NCBI GenBank assembly: GCA_020746105.1
Contig: CM036634.1
Span: 2,859,556 to 2,923,555, forward strand
DNA length: 64,000 nucleotides
Reading direction: 5' to 3'
From: Trogon surrucura
Lineage: Eukaryota; Chordata; Aves; Trogoniformes; Trogonidae
The translations under genes were made by a program, and so were the position numbers. The notes under the pieces were generated by a model. The model worked only from the letters and a program-made list of their open reading frames with translations, made no database searches and had not been told where the DNA came from. Every line of letters starts with the position of its first letter. The first letter of the stretch is position 1. Positions 1-10,942 of this stretch are shown piece by piece.

Positions 1-28
1 ACATTCTGTGGTTCTATGATTCTATGAT
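1..28 (+). mobile_element. CR1: CR1 LINE, extreme 3' tail
   Basis: The window opens inside the end of a CR1 non-LTR retrotransposon in plus orientation. The sequence ends in imperfect repeats of TTCTATGA after ATTCTGTGG, which is the usual 3' terminus of bird CR1 copies. The body of the element lies to the left of the window, so its length and coding remnants cannot be judged. The unique flank starts at about 29. Confidence 0.82.
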
Positions 29-325
29 GCTCCTTTTGATAGAAGATGAGAAAAATGCAGACATTCTCTTGAAGTCTGGACAGGCAGATCTCAAAATAAA
101 AGTAGGAATTAGGAACTTAACATGTCTGGAGAGGAATTTGGTGTCCTGATGTCTCTTACATTGACCTGGTGGGTGGTGGGTAGACTACGTGTCTCCTTGG
201 AGAATGAAATGAATTTAGGTGGGCTTAGTTTGCACTGACAGGCTTGAAGCAGGCAATCAGAAGTGTCTTGCATCACGCAGAACTTCCCTCTAAATTTACT
301 TAATTTGGGTTTATGTCCTTTTCAT

Positions 326-338
326 TGCCACCTGCTGG
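326..338 (-). promoter_or_regulatory. CTCF-like binding motif
   Basis: On the minus strand the sequence reads CCAGCAGGTGGCA, which fits the core vertebrate CTCF consensus (CCASYAGRKGGCA) at every position. CTCF organises chromatin loops and insulators, and motif orientation matters for loop direction. Only the motif is seen; occupancy is unknown. It lies about 300 bp from the CR1 tail and is not inside it. Confidence 0.45.
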
Positions 339-3300
339 ATGTATTCTAGACAACAAACATGGAAGCAGCAAAATCTAATTTGAGAATGTTGGAACTTTGT
401 GGGAAGTAAGTGTTGAATTAGGAGTTACCACTATCTGCATTTGTATCTTGGTTATTTTGTATCAGAGTAAGTTCAGGAATGTTTTGTGTAGGATGTCTAT
501 CCTCTTTGAATTTTGGATATTTAATATATCTACAATAGTTTCTTCGATATCTGGACTAGGAATTACTTATGGGAATCATTTCAATAGATAATGTTTAAAG
601 ACAAAAGTATCTGCGCACGTCGTAACAGATGAAGGGCCAAGAGGATTAAATCTGTGGGCTGCTTGTTTAGCCCATGTTTCAAGGGAGCAAAACCTAAAAC
701 AAGCATGGTACTAGCTTTACAAGATAAAGAAGTAGGTAAGTTGAAGCCGTAGTCTGTCAGGTGCTGAACACCTACCCTGATTCAGTGGCACTTCTCTGGA
801 TCAGAACCTCTATGTTTAAGGCAATACAGTTAATCTGAAATGAGTCTTGGTTAGTTCGATTAATTTGTGTAAGAATTGCCTGAGAATTTATTTACTTCCA
901 TCTGAGTACAGTCACTGGCTACATCCTGACAGGCTGAACCGAAAAACATTTCTATGGATTTTATTATTGACAGAGTTCCTAAACACACTTTGTGTTTTCT
1001 GTCTCTCGTATTCCAGTAGCTGCTAGTCAATTAAATATTTCTCCAGTAAATTTGAGGCTTAGAGAATCACTTGGGAGTTGCAGAACTCTTTTAGTGGAAA
1101 TGAAAAGCCAGTTATTGTAGATTCAGGCACATGTGACAGTTCCACCCCGTGTGCTGTTCCTCCGTTGGCGGCTGTGCCCTCTTACCTGAGATCTCTTCCC
1201 ATTTTACCTTTGGCATTTTTCCTTTTGTCTTTATTAGTCCTTTTCTTTATGTCATGTTGTTGCTTTGGGGAATTCTGGGGAGGACATCTAGCTCTCGTTC
1301 CGCTCTGCAGTTTGACCTTCACTCAAGACAGGGGTTCAGCAATGCAAAGCTCAGTTTTGTACCGCCTGGGCCAGCTCTCCACTGGAAATAAGCAGCAGCA
1401 GATGTGTTTCACCCAAGCCAACAGATAGCAGTGACTTCAGTCACAGCAACAGCTTTTATCATGCTGTTGTACTCAAACTGCCAAGCTGGTGGTGATAGGC
1501 ACCAGTTCCCATGTTTGTACTGTCTGGTTTCGCTAGTCTTGGCTTTTTGAGCTTGTGGGTTCCAGATGGGCAGAGCTTTTCCATGCACGCAGTAAATGGC
1601 TGCGCGTGTTTCATTTTTGAAATGCCCTCTCCGAGCCTGCTCTTATTGTCAGGCTTTTTTGTTGCTGCTCTTCCTGACTAACCCTGGCATTGTGTTCAGA
1701 AAACTCTGGCTCGTAGCTCTCTGCAGATATAGGGCACTTGCTGCTCTAGGGAGTAACGCGGTAATGGGAGAGAGCATCAGAGAGTCTCCTGCAGTTAGAT
1801 TTGTCAGCTGCGCTCGAGTGCATCACACCCGGCAGAGTAAAATTCCTGGTACCGCTTCTTCCACTGATACTCCTTTGTCAGAGCTTTTCCTCCTCCTCTA
1901 TTACCTCTGCCTGGAGCCCGGCGTGAGTGGAATAGTGGGAGTGGGGGGGCACGTTAAAATAAACCTGGAAGAGCCTCACGCTGGAGGAGTTCCCACCTGT
2001 AGAGCACAGATCCTTCGCAGGGAGTGTTCCCATCTTCGCACCGGTGAGGGGTTGTTCTCCAGTTGCCGTTTTAAGCCATCGGATATTCAAACAATCTTAG
2101 GTGTAGGAAAAAAAAATCATATTTAACTGGGGCTTGTGCCAGAGACACAGTGTAATATATCTCTAGGTGGAAACAGGCTCCACGCATCTGTCGCTTCTTC
2201 CTCTGGAGCTTCTGACTTGGCAAGTGTCTGTAGAATAGGTGGCCAACCGTAGTGGCTTGTGCTCGGAAAGTTGAAGGAAGCAGCAATAGTCCTGATAACA
2301 GGGCAAGTCAGAGGGCTGTAGGATTTCATAAAGAGAGGCTAATGGGGATTTGAATTTAAACATCGTACCTCTTCTCGAAATTACTTTTTAACTGCGGCTT
2401 ACAGGGTGCGTTCCAGTCGCTGGTGCCAGGCTGGAAAGCTTAGTGCAGAACGCATGCGGACCCTTCATGGACCAGATTGCAGACATGTTCATCTCTGACA
2501 CTTGTCCAGTTCTACCTGGGGTGGTTAAAAGATCAAGGCCATTCTCTAGTAGTTTTGAGAAGCTGGTGTGAAACAGATCCGCAGATTTAATTGCTGATAC
2601 CTTGTCTGATCAAAAGTGATTGATTCGGATGGGGAGTAACGTGCTAGGACAGGTTCAACAGAAGGGTTGGTGCCACTTGGGCTTGAAAATCTATTTACAG
2701 AGGCAGGAATGAGTTCTGCACTGGTGCAGTTATTCTTCATAAATGTATTTATACTGTGCAGAAGAGAAGCAATTCCCTATGCTCCCTTTAGCCCTCACTG
2801 CTGACCTCCCAAAAGGAATTATTATGCTGACTTTTACATAGCAGTGTCTGCGAGGAGGGGGACTTCTGTCCCTGGGAGTGTTCCTCTCCCATTCTTTTAC
2901 TGTATTATGCTGTTGTTGGTTCATGGATTTGTTTTTTTTGTTGTTGTTTTTTTGTTCTGGTTTTGTTCTTTTAAAAAAAAAAAGGAAAAAAGTAATAATT
3001 AAAAACCAAACCTTCCTTTCCCCAACCAAAACCAGAAACCAGAGAGAGAGCAGGCACTTTGTGATTCTTGATTGCATGTGGCAGGAAGAAAATATTTAAT
3101 TCAGTTTCCAGCGCGAACCATTGTGAACTTGAAAGGGACGTCAAGTAATTTGATTTTCCCACAAAGTGTTGCAACCTATCGAGGTGTGTCTTTTTGGTGT
3201 GGTAGATGCCAAGCTCCAGAAGGGAAAATGCCACTGAAGCTGTGCCAGCTGGCTGCCATCCCAAACTCCACTTCCAAAGCCAAGGCAATGGCATCAGCAA

Positions 3301-4464
3301 GGCTGGCATGAAGGTGGAAACAAAACAATCTCAGTGTCTTGACTGCAGACTCCCTTTGGAACAGCCTCCACGAGTTAGGGGAGGGGAGAGGACTAGGTGG
3401 GCAATAAAATAAATGCTTGCCGAAGTGAAAAGTGCTGGAAAAAAGGTCCACTGAAGCAAGCTGTTGACGAAATGCGTGATTTTGTGGAAATGAGAATTGT
3501 CTGGGGAACAGGCAGTGAGGTATTTCAGCAGGAAAGATCTAAATCCTTATTTTTTACAAGTAGCAAAATACTATTAAGTCAACGTTCAATCCAATACAAA
3601 TGTAAGTGAATAGCAAAACAAAACCTTTAAACTTTACCAAACCAGCAGATGTTCCCCAAGGATTGTTGGATTTGGGTAGTTCCAAATTATCAGGGTCATA
3701 TTCTGATTAAGTACAATTAAGGATTCTTTGATTACTAAAATTCCTACAGAAACTGCTTCTAGACCCGTTTTAATAAAGGTGTGCTTTGAAAGCATTAGAG
3801 CTGTGGAGACACAGTTTTATCTTGTGGTGTGTTTTAGAATTCAGTGCCTTTAGATAAGAGGGCCTACATAATATTATGTATAAAATGCTTGGGTTTTGGC
3901 CTGGACCTCTACCTGAATTGACCTTCACTGCTGAGCAGTGGGCGCGTCTGCAGGGCTGCGGTCCTGCCCGGCTGGGTGGAAAGGACGTTCTAGTAATGGG
4001 AAAGGTTTTCGTCCTGCTGGTGAGGAGCACAAGAGAAATGAGCTCACAACCATCTCCATCCGTCTGTTGGGGTGTGTGTAGGGGCAGAACTGGCTCAAGG
4101 GTTTTTCACGTCATTTCAGAAGTCGGACGGGCTCAACGGATGCTACTTTGGTGTCGAGGCTTGCTGTTCTTAAAGTGTTTCTGATCAACAGAATCATTAC
4201 GGGTTTTCACAGGTGGTTATAAAAGCCCAAAGCCCTCACAGTGACTGATTAAACCTTCCTTGCTTGCCTCCTGCACTGTCCAGGACTGTTCTGCTCTTAT
4301 TTATCTGCACTCAAGGAGAGAAAATATAGGTAGAACCAGAGCTGTCTGTACCTTGCCATCTCTTGGAGCAGCAAAAGATCAGTCTAGAATGCAACAAGGA
4401 GCCTGTTTAGATCCACCGCTCTCTTCAGCCACGCTGCTTTCTGTCAGTCCCAGCAATAACAGAT

Positions 4465-4536
4465 GAGTTTTATCCTTTGTTATGGATGTATTATGAGTTA
4501 TTACGTTACGTATTAAGAGTTTTATCTTTTGTTATG
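4465..4536. repeat. 52-bp-period direct repeat pair
   Basis: Two 20-bp copies starting GAGTTTTATC, differing at one base, are spaced 52 bp apart. The DNA between them is AT-rich and includes TTACGTTACG. It looks like a partial local duplication. No function can be assigned. Confidence 0.55.
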
Positions 4537-4689
4537 TACTGCTGGGCAGAAGCCAGGGGGTTAATGCATGCTGGAACGTCACCCGTAGCATGACGCTGCA
4601 TAGGAGGTGTTGGAATTGGGCCCTGGTAGATACAGGTTTTATTCCTGGCCCACCCAGGGACTCATTTTTGTAACTGTCTTTTTCTTCTA

Positions 4690-4825
4690 TGTTATGCCAT
4701 TTCCCTCCTCCCTGAGAACACGGGGCAGTGGTGCTTTCCTGCTTCGTAGGGCTATTGCGAAGCTCATTTGATGTGTGTTTCTGAAGTGTTCCTCGGATAA
4801 CAACCTGCTGTAGAAGTTCAAAGCG
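4690..4825 (+). mobile_element. Ancient SINE relic (MIR/CORE type with L2-like tail)
   Basis: The order of segments follows the 3' half of MIR-type SINEs: a TTTCCYC block, a CTTCGTAGGGCTATTGCGAAG block matching the 'TAGGGTTGTTGTGAGG' region, then CTGAAGTGTTCCTCGGATAA and TAGAAGTTCAAAG, which match the L2-like tail (CTTTGAGATCCTCGGATGAAA ... TAGAAGTGCAAAG). Divergence is high, so boundaries are approximate. Such SINEs are amniote-wide fossils and rare in birds. They are not mobile now. Confidence 0.58.
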
Positions 4826-7410
4826 GTGCGTTATTTGATGATTCTGCCGAGTTTAATTTGCCCTGGTGAACATTAATTGGATATAGAAAAATTGTTTTTT
4901 TTTTTCCCTTCGGCTGGAGACTATTGAGTCAGTGCAATGGCTTGCAGCTCGTCTTTATAAGGCAAAAAAGTTGTGAAATGTTTTCCCTTCGAAAAGTCTC
5001 TGTTGCAGCCCAGGCAGTGCTAATACCAGGCTTGACAATCTTAAGGGGTTTAAATCTGTGTGTTTCTTTTGTAAATTACTTTTTTTTTGGCAGTGATTGA
5101 ATTTTAAAAATACTTGTGCTTGCTGCCAAGTGGCATTTGGGAGAAGATTCTTTTGTCATGAGGGGTAATATGAAAAGTGCAGGAATACCTGATGGGATGC
5201 CCCCAGAGACCCCTACTGTTTGATTTCTCAGTGCCCAGTAACAAACCCTTCCAAAAATGTTGTGAGAGTGCTTGCTGTAGCACTGAGCATCCCCGTTTAA
5301 TGAAGTCTTTTGCAGAACTGTTGTGGTAGTATGTTCTGAATTTTGTAAGTGAATCCAGTGGTTAGATGGTATTTCTAATACGCAGGTGAGGTTACTCAAA
5401 GTGTCAACACTGCAAAAGAAAAAGCAGAAAGTTATTTGGTAGGGCTTAGAAATACTATGTAAATAGAGACCTAGTAATATAAATACAGAATGAAATAAAT
5501 ATTTCTAGAGGAAAAAGTGGCAAAATAATGGAAACATCTCTTTATGTCAGTGGTAGCAGTGTTAATATTGCTCAATATCAAATAATGTCATTTTATCTGG
5601 AATACTAACCATAACAACACAGTTGAAGGATGGAACATGTCCTCAAACTCCTTAACCTCTCCTAGAAAGAGGAGGCACATTGGTACGTCTTTTAGATGCA
5701 CTGGAGGAGGAAGCAAAGCAGTTAAAGAGAACAGGAAAACTTCAGAGCAGCTAAATATTATTTTGTTCCATCCTTCTTCTTTTGCAGTGAATATTGGCAG
5801 CGGTTACTGCTGCAGCTTAATTCTTTCCAGGTATTAAAGATGAGACACCTGGATGTCAAGAAGTAGGAGTAGGGATGGATTAAATGGATCGCAACCAAGA
5901 GATCTGGAGGAATAAAAGGTCCAAGGTGTGACTTAAACAAGCATCCTCCGTGGGATTTATGTGGTTTATTTTCTAACTCTTCAACTAATATTCAAAACTG
6001 TAATTTCTTAAAATTTTGGGTTGGGGTTGCTTGAGGTTTTTTTTTCATTTTTGGCAAACTTTTTGCAGACGAGAGAAGGCAAGATTGGGACGACAGCCCC
6101 GCTGAGCTGTACAATTAAGTGCTGCATGTCGTCTCGGAAATTACAGACTCCTGGGCTATATTTCAGTACCTGATAACTAAAAATGGCTTTGTGGTCAGAA
6201 AGCCATTGATGTTTTGCTTCAGAGGTAGTAGTTATTGGCAGATACCCAATAAAAGGCAGAACAGTTTTATCATCTGTCAAGGAGACAGGATGGTGGGTTT
6301 CAGGACTGCTGCCTTGTTTTACAATGCAAACACCCACGTCTGTTAATTTTATTCTTAATTAGCTGTATCAGTCTGGTTTTGTTGCTTTTGTTTGATGCTG
6401 TGTTTTATCTGCAGTCGACTATTTACTTTTCTTTTTTGGAAAGCGAGCGATGTAAGAGCAGCTCTTGGAGTCAGTCTTTATTGACTGCCTGCGCGGTTAC
6501 CCTGACCCGTGTCAAGAGATTGTGCCCAGGCAATAATTACTCTGTCACGAGGACGCTTGTGTGAATCTGCTGATCACACAGATACCCCACAGCAGCTTCC
6601 TTTGCTCTCAAGGGAGCTGAGCAGAGAGGGAGAAGGAACTGTTCTGCTCTCTTTTTTCTCTGCTCTTTTCTCAGACCACCCAGATCTCGCTGGTAGTAAA
6701 ACAGAGCCCGGTGGTTCATTTCTGCCGAGATTTTGTTTAGGATCAGGAGTGCACTGAGAACCCTGATCCGTCATCTGTTTTCTCCTTTGCCATCGGTGAT
6801 TTCAGCATGGTTGGTCCTGTTCTACGGGGTTTCAAAGGTAGGGAGACTCCAGCCCTTTTGCCTCGGAAGCTAAAGGGAAATGCCTCTTAGTTCACACCGA
6901 GTGCTGAGACTGAGGCGTGGTGTTTCTCACCCCGTGTGTCACTAGTATTTACAACCATGGAGTGACGCAGCCTCTTGCAATGTTCAGGTCTTAGAAGATA
7001 TTATCAGGACACACCGCGATCTTAGAACTCAGGCCCTGACAGGCAACTAGCAATCCTGATCACCCTCTGAAATGCAGGTAATTGGGTGCCCGCATACACA
7101 CCCTGTTAATGAGTATGGAGTTTCTAAAACTTCAACTTTTACAAATGCTTGCAAATTGACCCCTAAATGTCCCTCAACCCAGTTAAAGATGACCCCGCGT
7201 CTCTGATTCGTGAGCTGTTCCTAGCTGGGAGGGGATTTAATCTACAGCTTGAGGTGGAAAAATGTCAGATCTCCGAAAACTAACACAGAAATACATAACT
7301 CACAAGAAATGTTATGGACTCTTTGCTGCTTTTTGGGTTTTTTACTCCACTTTTATGAATCTCACTGAATCTGTTACAAGGATCCTAATCCTGGGTTAAT
7401 CTCAGAAAGA
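4826..7410. other. Non-coding stretch, nothing recognised
   Basis: AT-rich to mid-GC single-copy DNA with short T and A runs. No exon with convincing splice borders and coding sense, no recent transposon and no RNA gene was seen. Open frames (up to 109 codons) overlap on both strands and have no familiar domain. Confidence 0.6.
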
Positions 7411-7652
7411 GCGCGGGGACTGTGCTGGTGTGCAGTTGGCAGAGAGCGGAGGGAGCTCTCGTGGTGCCCGAGAACCGATGGAGCAGCCTTGCTCGTCACC
7501 TCATGGCGTCCTTGCTCGTCACCTCGTGGCGTCTGGCGCAGCCGCCTCTCCCGTCCGGCGAGCTGAAGCGCTGCGTGGGTCGGGACGTGTTTGGCCAGGC
7601 CTGGGACTGTCTCCCGGACATTCACCAGCCCTGACTCCGTCTGTCCCTGCGT
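7411..7652. promoter_or_regulatory. CpG-dense segment (CpG-island-like)
   Basis: I counted 23 CpG dinucleotides in about 242 bp, close to what base composition predicts, while surrounding DNA is CpG-poor. The segment is GC-rich and contains a 23-bp tandem duplication at 7487-7532. A short unmethylated CpG island, perhaps an alternative or non-coding RNA promoter, would explain it. No TATA box, initiator or linked exon can be shown. A decayed GC-rich repeat is another possibility. Confidence 0.45.
7487..7532. repeat. 23-bp tandem duplication
   Basis: The unit beginning CCTTGCTCGTCACCTC is present twice in perfect head-to-tail register, differing at one base (ATGG versus GTGG). It lies inside the CpG-dense segment. 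The near-identity suggests a recent event, so copy number may be polymorphic. Confidence 0.85.
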
Positions 7653-10600
7653 TACCACATTCCTTTCTCTTTTTGCACTAGGACCTTCCTGTGTCTGTAG
7701 GTCGGTCCCTCTCTCCTAATGTCAGAACTCTGTCCGTTCCAGACATCACTGTAGTGTGTGCATTTTTCCCAAATATGATTTTTTTTCTGATAATTCTGTC
7801 AGAGAGAGAAGTTTATTTCTTCCGGTTTTCTCTCTTCTACTTTTCATCATGCTTTCTTCCCTGCTTTTCTTTTTCAACCCAGTTCTCCTTTTCCCCATCT
7901 CTCCCGCTGAGCACACCGCTCCCCTTAAAACTAATGGCTTTTACCTGCTAATGGGAGAGCTGTCCTCTTCTGTCCTTGCCTCTTTGGCAGCCCCTGAACT
8001 TTGCTATTTCCTGTGATGTTTGATAAGTCTGGAAACTCCTTTGGCAAGCACCTGAGCAGCTCAGGACTCTGGCCTGCATTGTTTGTTTGAGCGAATAGTC
8101 ATAGGGCCACTTTTGATCCTAACACCTACGCGCTTCCACGGGTAAGTCCTGCAAGCCTTGCAGAATTTTTACTAAAGGTCCAGCTACAAAGCAAATTTTG
8201 TGAGCTCTATTATGGGTATGAAGCAGCTTTTATTAGGGAGGAAGCTCTGTAGTTAAGATGTCCCAGCTGTCCGATGTCACTGTAGGAACGCACGCCGTGT
8301 CCTAGTTTCAACGGACGTAAGATAGAGCTCTCGCCACCCAGGCAAACTTTAGTCCTTTGCTTGTTGGGGAAGGTTGTGTAAACCACAGTCAACCTGCGGT
8401 GCCACAAGCCAACCACAGCATCACAAGTTCTCGAGTTTGTGGCAGCCGCCTCTGCAGAAGGGCACCAGCTTAGGTTGTTTTCATCACAGCTTTCCAGCGT
8501 GGTGTAAGTGGTACGCCAGGCTGGCGTAATAAAGCACACAGCGAGCTGTCCGGGCAACGTGGCATCTTTGGCATCGATTTTCAAGTGTTATGCCAAAGAG
8601 TTGGAAAACCTGGAAGAGATGTCTAAAGCCTGTGCTTTGGGGAAAAGAGGCACTGTGGTGGCCACCCTGTGAGGAGAAGACATTCCAGGCTCTGCTTGAT
8701 GAACAGCTGGAGGAAGCAGACGAGTTTTAACACGTAATTTTACAGCAAGGCCAGTAAAGAGAGTGAGGTCCAATGGATAAGCCTGGCATTTGGAACATGC
8801 ATATCCTTCCATGCTGTGTTTTGGCTTGTTTAATAACATCTTCAAGACATTTGTGGTTTCCTAGTTTGTACATGTCTCTGCCATGCTCAGCGCAGGGCTC
8901 TTGCCTGAGAAGTTTCACTCTGTAGCTGTGAACTGACCAGACCTCGACAACCAGATGACCATGTAGTTCTGAGAAACCAAATGAGAGCTAAAGGCAGGAA
9001 GCCGAATGCTCAGCCTCTTTGAACGCTGCTTTCTCCTCTGCAACTTTCAATTCCTTGGAACAGTTTTGACAGCAAATTGGTAGCCAGTGTATTTGTTGGA
9101 AGGGGGAAAAATCTACCTGTTCCTTCTGCTTATCCCTGCATCTTATGAAAGCTGAACAAGTTTTGCATAATTTTTTAATACCTTCTCAAAGTAGAAGCCC
9201 TGATGAGGCAGCACGCACTGGTACTGGGTGGTTGAAAGCAGGTGGTGGTTTCTCCAGAAACATCAGGTCAGGCAGGTGCCAGATGATTGCTTTGTGCTGT
9301 CTGTGTGTCTTGTGAGAATAAAGTCTCTAAGGAAAGGGAGAGAGAAGGAAAAAAGCAGCTTTGAATTCCAAAGACGCAAAAGGGTTTTGTTTGCTCAAGA
9401 GAGAAGCCAGCTTTAACAATGGCTCTGAACGTGAAAATATGTTTCTGTGTTGATTTCTTTTTTTATCTTTTATGTGATATGTTTTTATGGAGTTTTGGCT
9501 TACTTTATTTACATATATTATAACCTCCCTACTGAGTAAACAAGAGATGCCCAGCTAAGCAAACAAGCCCGAGGGTGATGGGAGAGGGAGAGAGAAAGGA
9601 GAAGAATAGCGAGAGGGAGAGGAAAAGAGAGGTGGCAATAGGAAAAGGGTAAACAGACAAGCACTAATTAAGGCCTTCATCACAAGCAGGGAGATGTGCT
9701 AGGCTGACAGTCAGTCAAGCAGATAAGGGGAGATGAGTTAAAATCTAGCCCCAGGTTTTGAAGGCCCCGGGGCCCTGGCAGACAAGAGCACAGTGAGCGA
9801 ACAGGAAGCCACTGAAAGGTCATTTGCATGAAATGATGTTCAGGATCTTTGCTTTTGTTGTTGCCCTGGTGGCTTTAACCCTTTCCTGGCCCTGAAAATG
9901 TGCAGAAAGAAGACACCAGCAGCCAGGCTTTGCACGTGGCTCCCAGGCTTCTTTGGGTGGCCTTTAAGGGAGCAGTTCTGCAGGGAGCGGTGCTTTGTGG
10001 AGGGAGAGAGGGATTTCAGTGGGAGAACCGAAAGTGAGGGGAGCTGAAATTCCTTGGCAAGTGATGCGATCACTTTCTTGCAGAGTATGACATGGAGAAT
10101 TCTTCAGAATGGAAGACCCTAGGCATGAAAAGAGCCACGGGCTTGCCAGTTTGAGGGAAGATGCAGGTCGAAGACATCCGGGTATTCTAGACTTTGAGTT
10201 TTGTTTATCTTGCCAAGAGCTCTGGACACAAATCTTGGGAGTTTCTGTTATGGAGCGATGTCAGAATCCATCATCACCCTTGCTGTGGTGTCACCAACGT
10301 GTTATAACTATCAGGAGCACGTGCAGGTGGCTCCTCTCTGCCTCTTCAGCTGGAGTTGAAAACACATCTGAATTTGTAGTGTTTGTGAAGGAATGGTCAA
10401 ATGGTAGTTGCAATCTCTTCTCCCTGAGCTACTTGAGGAAACAAGATCTTGCTCAGATCTCCAAGGGAATTCTGACACTATAATTATTATTGTATGCCTT
10501 CAGTGTGCTTAGGCATTTAGGCAGATTGTCATTCTTAGTGACATGGCAAGAGAAATGAATGCAGAAGTGCTCACCATTTTGCAGTAGTCAGTCAACCTAG

Positions 10601-10729
10601 CACATTTTTTTCTCCCCACTTCTGTTTAGACATATGCTGGGTCACAATCGCTACTCTTCTGCTTTTCCTTCTGAAACATAAAAACTGGTTATAGCAAAGT
10701 CGAGTAGATTAAATGGGGGTTTGGGCTAT
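7653..10729. other. Non-coding stretch; purine-rich block with octamer motif
   Basis: No gene recognised. 7790-7915 is pyrimidine-rich. 9570-9650 is purine-rich (GGGAGAG-like runs), followed by a block up to about 9840 with homeodomain-like TAATTA-type sequence (CACTAATTAAGG) and a perfect POU octamer ATTTGCAT at 9822-9829. The 124-codon frames at 8210-8584 (minus) and 10109-10483 (plus) have no recognisable domain. Confidence 0.55.
9822..9829 (-). promoter_or_regulatory. POU octamer motif
   Basis: ATTTGCAT, the reverse complement of the octamer ATGCAAAT bound by POU-domain factors, sits in a repeat-free block. It is followed by GAAAT. An 8-bp motif occurs often by chance, so this is only a candidate site. 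Confidence 0.25.
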
Positions 10730-10942
10730 TGGACATCTAGGTTCTACTCCAAACCACTGCCACTTCATTACTGTTTGACCTTCTCCATCTCATGTCAACT
10801 CATTGTGAGTAATGTATGTGTCTGCCACAGAAGGGTCGTAAGCTTTATTTGCCTCCAAGAAAGGGGATGATTGGAATTATCGTCTCTAAGATTGGTTGAA
10901 TGCTTTCACATCCTTAGGTGAAAGTGCCGTTGAAGGTAAAGC
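10730..10942 (+). mobile_element. Ancient SINE relic (MIR/CORE type), near full length
   Basis: Several blocks occur in MIR order: CTAGGTTCTACTCCAAACCACTGCCAC (matching the GGTTCRAATCCCAGCTCTGCCAC region, given here only in outline), a TGTTTGACCTTC block like TGTGACCTTGGGC, AAGGGGATGATTGGAATTAT like TGGGGATRATAATAGTA, and finally CATCCTTAGGTGAAAGTGCC like the L2-type tail ATCCTCRGATGAAAGGCGC. Divergence is large and ends are approximate. It is a dead fossil copy. Confidence 0.65.

Larger units (their letters stand above)
29..4689. other. Non-coding stretch, no gene recognised
   Basis: No exon, RNA gene or recent repeat is recognisable. The longest open frame (1596-2126, plus, 176 codons) has no domain and is antisense to equally open frames, so it is not called. 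A CTCF-like motif lies at 326-338. A T-rich then A-rich patch (about 2930-3000) is low complexity. A direct repeat pair (GAGTTTTATCCTTTGTTATG and a one-mismatch copy) sits at 4465-4484 and 4517-4536, period 52. Confidence 0.6.

Noticed and set aside
1596..2126. 176-codon plus-strand open frame as a gene
   Set aside because: Composition is unremarkable, it overlaps frames on the other strand, and no domain or protein family is recognised.
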